From assembly GCF_016907955.1 (NCBI RefSeq), contig NZ_JAFBCX010000006.1:434001-498000 (forward strand): a DNA stretch of 64,000 nt, written 5' to 3'. Position numbers and translations under genes: made by a program. The stretch is from Lentzea nigeriaca (lineage in GTDB: Bacteria; Actinomycetota; Actinomycetes; Mycobacteriales; Pseudonocardiaceae). The notes beneath the pieces were generated by a model, which was given only the letters and a program-made list of their open reading frames with translations, searched no databases and was not told the DNA's origin. Below, one piece after another: positions 57,303-64,000 of this stretch (positions within the stretch are counted from its first letter, which is position 1; each line of letters starts with the position of its first letter).

Positions 57303-57665
57303 TTGGTGCGCATATCCGAACTGGCCCGCGCCGCCGGGGTGGGCATCAGCACCGTGCGGTTCTACGAGCGCCGCGGCCTCGTCGTCCCCACGGCCCGCAC
57401 TCACGGCGGATACCGCCACTACGACGAGGAGGCGTTGCGGCGGTTGAAGTTCATCCGCCGCGCCCAGCGACTCGGCTTCACGCTCACCGAGCTGGAGCAG
57501 CTCCTCGACGTCGACGAGTTCGGCGACGTGATCACCGAGAAGGTCGCCCAGATCGAGGAACGCATCCGCGACCTGGACCGCGTGCGCCTGGCGTTGCTGG
57601 AGGTGGCCGAGAACGGTGTGCAGGAGCAGTGCCCGATCATCGCCGCACTGAATGAGTCTCCATAG
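57303..57665 (+). CDS. MerR-family regulator
   Basis: 120 residues. HTH RISELARAAGVGISTVRFYERRGLVVPTARTHGGYRHYDEEAL, then FIRRAQRLGFTLTELEQLLDVDE and a coiled-coil, ending with a single Cys in EQCPIIAAL (C-terminal metal or thiol loop of the MerR/CadR/ZntR kind, but with only one Cys). TTG at 57303 is favoured by GGAGG 9 bases upstream; GTG 57306 is possible. Overlaps the SARP gene end by 29 bp. Confidence 0.88.
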   Translation: MVRISELARAAGVGISTVRFYERRGLVVPTARTHGGYRHYDEEALRRLKFIRRAQRLGFTLTELEQLLDVDEFGDVITEKVAQIEERIRDLDRVRLALLEVAENGVQEQCPIIAALNESP

Positions 57666-60360
57666 GACTGATGCGGGCCCGGACGGCGTCGGCGTGCGGA
57701 TGGCCGAGATCTTCCAGGATTCCCAGCGCTTCCTGCCACGCCGCACCGGCAGATCCGGGGTCACCGGCCGCGAGGTGGCTGTCCCCGAGGTGGACGAGCA
57801 CGTCCGCGGTCCAGTACCGGTCACCGAGCGACCGGAACACGTCGAGAGAGCGCCGGTAGCAGGCGATCGCCTCGCGATGATCACCGCGGTGGTGGTGGAT
57901 GTAGCCGAGGCTGTCCCAGGTCGAGGCCTCGCCGTCGGGGTCGTCGAGCTCCTCCAGCAACTCGAGCGCCGCCTGGCACGACGTCAGCGCCTGTCCCAGG
58001 TCGCCGAGCAGCGCCTGGTACCAGCCCACGGCGTTGAGCGCGCCCGCCTGACCTCGCCGGTGGCCCGCCGCCTCGTACAGCTCCATGGCCTGCCGGGAGT
58101 GGTCGAGGGCCTGGTCGTGGCGGCCCTGCCGTTCGCACACGTAGGCGAGCTCACGGTGCGAACGCGCCTGCCCGACCGGATCACCTGCCACGTCGAGGCT
58201 GCGCCGGTGGTGCAGGTGCGCGTCGTCGAGACGGTCGAGCTGGGTGCTCGCGCGGGCGAGGAAGCGGTGGGCGTGGCTCTGGGCCAGCGGGTCGGCGAGG
58301 CGCAGCGCGGCAGCGAGGGCGACGTGACCGACGGCGGCGAGGTCGAGCCAGTGGCCGCGGCGTTCGAGGAACTCGGCCAGCGCCCAGGCCAGATGCCCGG
58401 CGTGCGGGTCGAGGCCCGTGGCGGCGGCGTGGTCGACGGCGGCGAGCAGCACGTGGTGTTCGGCGGTGAACCACGCCAGGGCCTGGTCGAAGTCGCCGAG
58501 GCTCTCCGGGTGCACACCGGGCTGCGGCGTCGGCGGGGTGATCACCTCGCGGGCCGGGCTCAGCAACCGGGTCGCGGTGTGCGCGGTGTGCACGTAGTGG
58601 TCGTGCAGCCGGGTCGTGGCGGCACGTCGTTCGGCGTCGGAGTCGTGGTGCTGAGCCTGTTCGGTGGCATAGGCCCGGAGCAGGTCGTGGAACACGTACC
58701 GGCCGGGCTGGTGCTCGGTGAGCAGGTGCGCGCGCGTCAGTTCCGCGAGCACCGGCCGGACCGGGGCACCGAAGAGGCTCGCGGCGGCCGCGGCGGAGAC
58801 ATCCGGTCCGGGATGCGGGCCGAGCAGCCGGAACAGGCGGGCCGCCGCAGGCTCCAGCGCGTGGTACGACCAGGAGAACACCGCCCGGACGTCCGTGGCC
58901 GAGTCGCCGCCGTCGAACGGGTCGAGGCCTCCGCGCAGTTCGGCGGCGATGGCCTGCAACGAAAAGCTGGTGCAGTCGACGCGCGCGGCCACGATGGTCA
59001 ACGCGATCGGCAGACCGGAGCAACGCGTGATGATCTCGTCGGCGGCATCGGGTTCGGCACGCAGCCTGTCCTCGCCGAGGCGGTCGGCGAGGAGGACACG
59101 TGCCTCCACTGTGGACAGAAGATCCAGCGCGAGCGGGTGCGCGCCGTGCGTGGCGACCAGGCCCGCCAGCCGGTTGCGGCTGGTGACGAGCACCACGCAG
59201 CCGGGACTGCCCGGCAGCAGAGGCCGGACCTGGTCGGCGTCACGGGCGTTGTCCAGCACGACGAGCACACGCTTGTCCGCCAACGCGCTGCGGAACAACG
59301 CGGTCTGTGCGTCCAGGCTCGCCGGGATGCGCTGCGGGTCGACGCCGAGCGCGTCGAGGAACGCGCGGACCGCCTCACCCGGTGCCATGACCGCGCCGCT
59401 GGGATCGAAGCCGCGCAGGTTGACGTACAGCTGACCGTCCGGGAACCGCCCCGCCACCCGATGCGCCCAGTGCACCGCCAGCGCCGTCTTGCCCACCCCC
59501 GCCGTGCCGGACACGACGATCGGGTGCCGCCCGTTCATGATCACGTCGAGCGCGGCCAGCTCGCGGCCCCTCCCTGCGAACGCCCGCGGCGGCGCCGGCA
59601 GCTGCCGCGGCACGGGCCTCGCGGCCGGTGAGCTGATCGTCAACGCGTGGTCCGCGGTCAGCATCTGCTTGTGCAGCAGCCTGAGCGCCGGTCCGGGGTC
59701 GGTGCCGAGCTCCTCGGCCAGCCGCATCCGGACCTGTTCGTACCGCAGCAGCGCGTCGGCCTGCCGCCCGCACCGGTACAGCGCCAGCATCAGCTGCCCT
59801 GCCAGCCGTTCGTCCAACGGGAACGCGGCTGCCATCACCTCCAGCTCGGCCAGCAGCTCGGTGTGCCGGCCCTGCTCCAGCACCAGGTCGTTGCGGTCCA
59901 GCAGCGCGGCCGTGCGCCGGGCCTCCAGGCCGGACCGCACGGTCGCGAGCCACGGAGTGTCCACAGTGGAGAAGGGCTCGCCCCGCCACAGCCCGAGCGC
60001 CTCGGTGAGCAGGACGACGGCCTGATCCGGCTGCTGCCGCGCACGGGCGACCAGGGCGTCGAAGCGGTGCAGGTCCACCGACATCGGGTCGACGGCCAGC
60101 ACGTAGCCGCCCTGTCGTCCGGTGATCCGCACGTCCGGGAGAACCTGCCTGAGCCGCGACACGTAGCCGGCCACGGCGTTGCGGGCGCGGTGCGGGACCC
60201 GGTCACCCCACACACGGTCGACCAGCACGTCGACGGGCACGAGCCGGTTCGCGTCCACCAGCAACGCGGCCAGCACACACCGCTGCCGGGAGTGGCCGAC
60301 GTCCACCACGTGGCCGTCCACCCGGACCTCGACGTCGCCGAGCAGCACGAACTCCACCAC
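57637..60360 (-). CDS. SARP-NB-ARC-TPR transcriptional regulator
   Basis: 907 residues. wHTH (1-90, FVLLGDVEVRVDG, GDRVPHRARNAVAGYVSRLR, GGYVLAV), BTAD (about 97-235, ending AEELGTDPGPALR), NB-ARC with P-loop GTAGVGKT (285-292), VLVVLDNA and LVTSRNRL, then six or so TPRs (for example ALNAVGWYQALLGDLGQAL). Second AfsR-like protein in the window. Tandem GTG GTG start behind GAGGGGGAG. No target cluster is adjacent; the AlkD-like gene is divergent. Confidence 0.9.
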   Translation of the reverse strand: MVEFVLLGDVEVRVDGHVVDVGHSRQRCVLAALLVDANRLVPVDVLVDRVWGDRVPHRARNAVAGYVSRLRQVLPDVRITGRQGGYVLAVDPMSVDLHRFDALVARARQQPDQAVVLLTEALGLWRGEPFSTVDTPWLATVRSGLEARRTAALLDRNDLVLEQGRHTELLAELEVMAAAFPLDERLAGQLMLALYRCGRQADALLRYEQVRMRLAEELGTDPGPALRLLHKQMLTADHALTISSPAARPVPRQLPAPPRAFAGRGRELAALDVIMNGRHPIVVSGTAGVGKTALAVHWAHRVAGRFPDGQLYVNLRGFDPSGAVMAPGEAVRAFLDALGVDPQRIPASLDAQTALFRSALADKRVLVVLDNARDADQVRPLLPGSPGCVVLVTSRNRLAGLVATHGAHPLALDLLSTVEARVLLADRLGEDRLRAEPDAADEIITRCSGLPIALTIVAARVDCTSFSLQAIAAELRGGLDPFDGGDSATDVRAVFSWSYHALEPAAARLFRLLGPHPGPDVSAAAAASLFGAPVRPVLAELTRAHLLTEHQPGRYVFHDLLRAYATEQAQHHDSDAERRAATTRLHDHYVHTAHTATRLLSPAREVITPPTPQPGVHPESLGDFDQALAWFTAEHHVLLAAVDHAAATGLDPHAGHLAWALAEFLERRGHWLDLAAVGHVALAAALRLADPLAQSHAHRFLARASTQLDRLDDAHLHHRRSLDVAGDPVGQARSHRELAYVCERQGRHDQALDHSRQAMELYEAAGHRRGQAGALNAVGWYQALLGDLGQALTSCQAALELLEELDDPDGEASTWDSLGYIHHHRGDHREAIACYRRSLDVFRSLGDRYWTADVLVHLGDSHLAAGDPGSAGAAWQEALGILEDLGHPHADAVRARISPMETHSVRR

Positions 60361-60454
60361 CGAACTCCCCCTCAGGAGCCGCCGAAGCCTCGAAGCGGAC
60401 GCACATTGTGCACCGGCGACCTAAGCTGTGCGGCACCGGGACGGGAGGCCTGAG

Positions 60455-61123
60455 GTGGCGGAGACGACAGTGGCCGAGGTGCTGGCCGAACTGGCCGCGC
60501 TGGAGGACCCGAAAGCACGCGCGGTCAACGAAAAGCACGGCGACGACCACGGCGTGAACCTCGGCAGGCTCCGGGCGATCGCCAAGCGGCTCAAGACCCG
60601 GCAGGAGCTGTCGCTCGACCTGTGGGCGACCGGCGACACCGCGGCACGGCTGCTGGCGTTGCTGATCTGCCGCCCCAAGGCGTTCTCCCGCGACCAGCTC
60701 GACACGATGATGCGCGAGGCCCACCGCCCCAAGGTCCACGACTGGCTCGTGAACTACGTGGTGAAGAAGAGCGCCCACGCGGAAGACCTGCGCGTCGCCT
60801 GGTTCGCCGACCCGGACCCGGTGGTCGCGAGCGCGGGCTGGGCGTTGACGACCGAACGCGTGGCGCGCGAGCCGGAGGGTCTCGACCTCGACGCGCTGCT
60901 CGACACCGTCGAGGCGGAGATGAAGGGCGCGCCGGACCGGCTGCAATGGGCGATGAACCACTGCCTGGCCCAGATCGGCATCGAGCACCCCGAGCACCGG
61001 GCCCGCGCGATCGAGATCGGCGAACGGCTCGAAGTCCTCAAGGACTACCCGACGCCGCCGAACTGCACGTCGCCGTTCGCTCCCGTCTGGATCAACGAGA
61101 TGGTTCGCCGCCAGAACGCGTAG
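60455..61123 (+). CDS. AlkD-like DNA alkylation repair protein
   Basis: 222 residues of HEAT-like repeats: VLAELAALEDPKARAVNEKHGDDHGVNLGRLRAIAKRL, LWATGDTAARLLALLICRP, MMREAHRPKVHDWLVNYVVKKSAH, LRVAWFADPDPVVASAGWALTTERV. AlkD glycosylases excise bulky or alkylated bases without base flipping, using Trp and Asp residues; W and D are present in SAGWALTT and FADPDP, but the exact catalytic set is unsure. GTG behind GGGAGG. Overlaps the next gene by 32 bp. Confidence 0.82.
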   Translation: MAETTVAEVLAELAALEDPKARAVNEKHGDDHGVNLGRLRAIAKRLKTRQELSLDLWATGDTAARLLALLICRPKAFSRDQLDTMMREAHRPKVHDWLVNYVVKKSAHAEDLRVAWFADPDPVVASAGWALTTERVAREPEGLDLDALLDTVEAEMKGAPDRLQWAMNHCLAQIGIEHPEHRARAIEIGERLEVLKDYPTPPNCTSPFAPVWINEMVRRQNA

Positions 61124-61409
61124 CGAACGCCGACTGCCCCGGCACGGGCGGCAGGTCGAGCAGCTGTCCCGCGACGTCGAGGAACTCGCCGCCGCACTGC
61201 CACAGCGTGAGATCGGGGTCGACGACGAACGGGTCCGCCGGGTCCACGTCATCCTCACGCACGCGATAGGCCAGCGCCTCCGACTCGGAGTACGCGAGCA
61301 CCGTCTCGTTGACGCCCTTCCACACGCGCCGGAACATCACGGCGTTCACGCACGTCAGCCGGTCCTGCACGAGGGACCGCTGGAATCCACGCCGCAGCAA
61401 CAGTTTCAT
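61092..61409 (-). CDS. Hypothetical protein
   Basis: 105 residues, soluble: LLLRRGFQRSLVQDRLTCVNAVMFRRVWKGVNETVLAYSESEALAYRV, then an acidic segment DPADPFVVDPDLTLWQCGGEFLDVAGQLLDLPP. No family recognised. ATG after AGGAG. Convergent overlap with the AlkD-like gene; divergent from PucR. Codon use is typical of the genome. Confidence 0.6.
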   Translation of the reverse strand: MKLLLRRGFQRSLVQDRLTCVNAVMFRRVWKGVNETVLAYSESEALAYRVREDDVDPADPFVVDPDLTLWQCGGEFLDVAGQLLDLPPVPGQSAFATRSGGEPSR

Positions 61410-61620
61410 GCACTCCTGGACACTGCTCACCTGGTGCGCCAAGTCTCCTGCCCCTGCTCGAATGAACTGCCAATTCTGGCCCGACACACCTGTCCACCCC
61501 AACCGCCCATCACTCGATCAGGGCACACCTTTGGGGCAGATGCACAACGCGGCGTACACCCGTTCGTGCACAGTGCCCACGAAAGACGACCGAATCGGGC
61601 GATGGCACCGGGCCTGCGGC

Positions 61621-62856
61621 GTGCGCAAGCCTCTGCCGGTGGTCGACATACCGACACCGGACCCGCGCGCCCCGCTGTACGAGCGGGCGGCGACGCAGAT
61701 TCCCGCCATCACCGAGCAGGTGCTGGAGGTGTTCTTCGCCAGATCGGCTGCCTACCGGCACCTTCCGCACCAGCTCGTCGACCGCGAGATCACCGAGGCG
61801 GTGGCCCGCAACATCCAGGTCTTCCTGCGGGCCCTGCGCGAACAACGCCCGCCGGCACCCGACGAGCTGGCGGTGCAGATCGCCACGGCCGTCCGCAGAG
61901 CCCAGCAGGGTGTTCCGCTGGACGTGGTGCTGAGCACCTACCACGTCGCCGCGCACGTCGGCTGGACCGCGATGGCGAACGTCGCCGAGCAGGACGAGGT
62001 CGGCGACCTGCTCGCGACCGTGCCCGCGCTGCTGCGGTACCTGAGCGTCGCCGTGCCCGCCGTCGCCGCCTCGTACCTGACCGAGCAGCAGTCCCTGCAC
62101 GCCGAACGCCGCGAGACGGCCCGAGCCCTGGTGGCCGCGCTGCTGACCGGCCGCGAGGCGGAGCCGTTGGCCGAACGGATCAGCCTCGACCTGTCCAGCC
62201 ACCACGTGGTCCTGGCCGTGCGAGTCGAGGCACCCCCGTTGCCGGAGGGCGCGGGCAGCCACGACGCGAGGCTCGCCGCCCAGGCCCTGGTCCGGCGACT
62301 GCGTGCCGAACTGCCGAAGCACGCGCTCTCCGCACTGGACCGCGACGGCGGCACGGTTCTGCTGCCCACCACGGCCGAGACGCTCGACCAGGAACTGGCC
62401 GACGCCGCCGACCTTGTCCGCGACCTGCGCACCGCCGTGGCGATCGACCTGGTGGGCGGGATCGCCGCCGCGGAACGCCGCGAGGACATCCCGACGGCCG
62501 CCCGGCAGGCCGCCGACATCGCCGAACTTGCCCAGCGCCTCGGCCGTCCGCCTGGCGCGTACGTCCTCGACGACGTGCTGCTCGAGTACCAGCTCTGCCG
62601 TCCTGGTGCCGGCCGCAAACGCCTGGCCCGCGTGATGGACCGGCTGGCCGAACACCCCGACCTGCTGCACACGCTGCGCGAGTTCATCAACTGCGACCAC
62701 AACCGCCACCGCACGGCCGAGAAGCTGCACCTGCACCGCAACACGTTGAACTACCGCCTGCGCCGCGTCACCGAACTGACCGGCTACAACCCCGCCGATC
62801 CCGCGGACATCCGGCTGCTGGCCGCGTCGCTGACCGTCCACGACCTGCGTCCGTGA
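61621..62856 (+). CDS. PucR/CdaR-type helix-turn-helix regulator
   Basis: 411 residues. N-terminal helical region (PDPRAPLYERAATQIPAITEQVLEVFF, RSAAYRHLP), a central GGDEF-like degenerate domain (about 170-290), and the C-terminal HTH_30: HRTAEKLHLHRNTLNYRLRRVTELTGYNPADPADIRLLAASLTVHDL. This group contains PucR, CdaR and many actinobacterial regulators of unknown ligand. GTG 61621 is chosen near the first conserved helix; upstream codons have no protein character. A 32-bp palindrome follows the stop. Confidence 0.85.
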   Translation: MRKPLPVVDIPTPDPRAPLYERAATQIPAITEQVLEVFFARSAAYRHLPHQLVDREITEAVARNIQVFLRALREQRPPAPDELAVQIATAVRRAQQGVPLDVVLSTYHVAAHVGWTAMANVAEQDEVGDLLATVPALLRYLSVAVPAVAASYLTEQQSLHAERRETARALVAALLTGREAEPLAERISLDLSSHHVVLAVRVEAPPLPEGAGSHDARLAAQALVRRLRAELPKHALSALDRDGGTVLLPTTAETLDQELADAADLVRDLRTAVAIDLVGGIAAAERREDIPTAARQAADIAELAQRLGRPPGAYVLDDVLLEYQLCRPGAGRKRLARVMDRLAEHPDLLHTLREFINCDHNRHRTAEKLHLHRNTLNYRLRRVTELTGYNPADPADIRLLAASLTVHDLRP

Positions 62857-62864
62857 ACGCGAAA

Positions 62865-62896
62865 AGGCCGCCTGATCTCGCGAGATCAGGCGGCCT
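62865..62896. terminator. Perfect 32-bp palindrome, bidirectional terminator
   Basis: 16-bp arms meet without a loop (62865-62880 and 62881-62896), flanked by AAA on the left. It lies between convergent pucR-like and secreted-protein genes. Confidence 0.85.
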
Positions 62897-62919
62897 GTCG
62901 GCAACTGCGGTTCAGGAGA

Positions 62920-63786
62920 TCAGTCGCCGTACGGGTTCTGCATCGAGACGTGCACGTGGTCGTAGTGACCACCGGTGACACCGCTGCCCGCGGTGTAGTT
63001 GCGCCAGCCCTCGTCGGCACGGGCGACGCTCCAGATCTTGCCCTGCCAGATCACGTAGCGGACGTCGAGCCTGTTCGCGTGCTTCTTGAGCCAGTTGGCG
63101 AGCTTCCAGCCCTGCTCCTTCTGCGCGGAGCTCGGGTAGGTGCCGATCGCGTTGGAGATGGTGCAGTCGAGGGCGTTACCGGTGTTGTGGTTGCTCGTCG
63201 ACGGCTCGTTGCTGCGGTAGTCGCCGACCCAGCAGTCCTTCTCGCCGGTCAGGCGGCGGATCTCGTCGTCGACGAACTGCGTGCGCCTCGTCGCGTTGGG
63301 CGCGCGGACCGCCTCCGACGGGTTCGTGTTCTCGCGCGGCGTGCCGTAGGTACCGCCGCCACCACCGCCACCGCTGCCGCTGTCGTTCAGCTTGTGCGAG
63401 GCGTTCTCGTTCTTGAGCTCCGAGTTCAGGTTCGCCTTGGTGTTCGCGGCGATCGTCTGCTTCGGGCCGGCGTAACCGCTGTTGAAGTACACGGTCACGG
63501 GGTTGCCGGTGCGGTTCCAGACCGAGGCGGCCTCGTTCTTCACGCACTTGCCCTTGCCGTTGCCCGCGCCCTTGAACTCGTAGCAGCTGGGCTGCTCGTC
63601 GCCGTAGTCGGAAATCGACGAGTCGAAGTCGGAAACCGACCCCTCCTGGTTGCTGTTGAAGTACAGGCAGAATTCGCCCGACTCACAGACACCGTTTCGG
63701 TCCGTGGCCGCGTTTGCCGCGGCCGCGCCGAAAGACACGCTGATCAGCGCGCCCATCATCGTCGCGAGAGCCAATTTCTTGAACAC
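62920..63786 (-). CDS. Secreted protein with I36-like and M15-like domains
   Basis: 288 residues. Signal peptide (FKKLALATMMGALISVSFGAAAANA, cut near 27). Residues 30-125 resemble peptidase inhibitor family I36: Cys pairs (C34/C40, C68/C81), GEFCLYFNSNQEGS and WNRTGNPVTVYFNSGYAGP. A Gly run (137-145) links to a C-terminal domain with SNHNTGNALDC (H200, D207) and GGHYDHVHVS (H277/H279), the metal layout of M15-type D-Ala-D-Ala peptidases. So an inhibitor-like module is fused to a probable murein peptidase. GTG at 63786 follows GAAGGA. Confidence 0.82.
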   Translation of the reverse strand: MFKKLALATMMGALISVSFGAAAANAATDRNGVCESGEFCLYFNSNQEGSVSDFDSSISDYGDEQPSCYEFKGAGNGKGKCVKNEAASVWNRTGNPVTVYFNSGYAGPKQTIAANTKANLNSELKNENASHKLNDSGSGGGGGGGTYGTPRENTNPSEAVRAPNATRRTQFVDDEIRRLTGEKDCWVGDYRSNEPSTSNHNTGNALDCTISNAIGTYPSSAQKEQGWKLANWLKKHANRLDVRYVIWQGKIWSVARADEGWRNYTAGSGVTGGHYDHVHVSMQNPYGD

Positions 63787-63957
63787 GATGCGTCCTTCTC
63801 TTCTTTGCAGGATCCGGCCCCGTTGAAATCGCCGGAGCCCACTTAGTGCAGGGATGCTTCTGTTTTCCGCTGGCAGCAGCATCTCGGCGGCCGCTGACAT
63901 CTCGCTGACACCCGAAGTCACCGGACAGTCAGCGCTGGACGCGGGCACACTGGACTC

Positions 63958-64000
63958 ATGAGCGACAAGGACACGAACCCTGTGCCGGGAGCGCTCGCCG
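63958..64000 (+). CDS. Start of a gene running off the right edge
   Basis: ATG AGC GAC AAG begins a frame of 14 complete codons (MSDKDTNPVPGALA) up to the window end. No Shine-Dalgarno is visible, so it may be leaderless; the only element is CACACT about 8 bases before. Product unknown. Confidence 0.45.
   Translation, partial: MSDKDTNPVPGALA

Noticed and set aside
1..64000. CRISPR arrays, tRNA/rRNA genes, IS elements, prophage genes
   Set aside because: None found on reading both strands; the only repeats are short dyads, a 16-bp duplication and the in-gene 39-bp repeats.

Overview
The window is high-GC (strong G/C bias at third codon positions), rich in GTG starts and in 4-base ATGA/GTGA gene overlaps. 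It carries SARP/AfsR regulators, a partial conservon, furA-katG, PucR-type and DUF485/ActP genes. Together these point to an actinomycete of the Pseudonocardiaceae (Lentzea/Saccharothrix/Umezawaea-like). The genus is inference. I saw no rRNA, tRNA, CRISPR array, intact IS element, phage gene or PKS/NRPS assembly line, so this looks like chromosomal accessory sequence.

Layout. 0-7.3 kb: an FAD monooxygenase cut by the window edge, a Uma2-family protein, an AfsR-like NB-ARC/TPR protein without a DNA-binding domain, a full SARP-NB-ARC-TPR regulator and a nitroreductase coupled to it. 7.3-14.5 kb: a minus-strand chain of OxlT-type MFS carrier, 35-residue MFS small subunit, conservon kinase, roadblock protein and DUF742 protein, with no conservon GTPase; divergent from it is a DUF485-ActP acetate symporter pair. 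14.5-20.5 kb: a two-component system coupled to a PAP2 phosphatase, an MFS exporter, two DinB proteins and a secreted terpene-cyclase-fold protein. 20.5-22.1 kb: an LtaS-like membrane sulfatase.

22.2-29.5 kb is the most interesting region. It holds a RibD-C reductase, DoxX, a CDP-alcohol phosphatidyltransferase, a medium-chain dehydrogenase, a creatininase-family amidase, a flippase-like UPF0104 membrane protein, a methyltransferase, a GT4 glycosyltransferase, a 6-pyruvoyltetrahydropterin-synthase-like protein lacking zinc and catalytic residues, and GTP cyclohydrolase II. It resembles the orphan SCO6650-SCO6655 neighbourhood of Streptomyces coelicolor, whose product I do not know to have been established. 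The gene content suggests a GTP-derived pyrimidine/pterin compound that is glycosylated, methylated and attached to or moved across the membrane.

29.5-64 kb is a mosaic of small transcription units: amidohydrolases, quinone oxidoreductase with XRE and membrane partner, a class-A-like serine hydrolase lipoprotein, an atypical SDR, a DMT exporter and MocR regulator whose start codons overlap head to head, furA-katG, DedA, a second two-component system, an aminoglycoside-phosphotransferase-like kinase, a beta-propeller lipoprotein with a polytopic membrane protein, TetR/MerR/XRE regulators with visible operators beside redox enzymes, a SelW-like Rdx protein, a truncated GMC oxidoreductase, a second SARP regulator, an AlkD-like protein, a PucR regulator and a secreted I36/M15-like protein. 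Many convergent neighbours overlap at their 3' ends (up to 87 bp).
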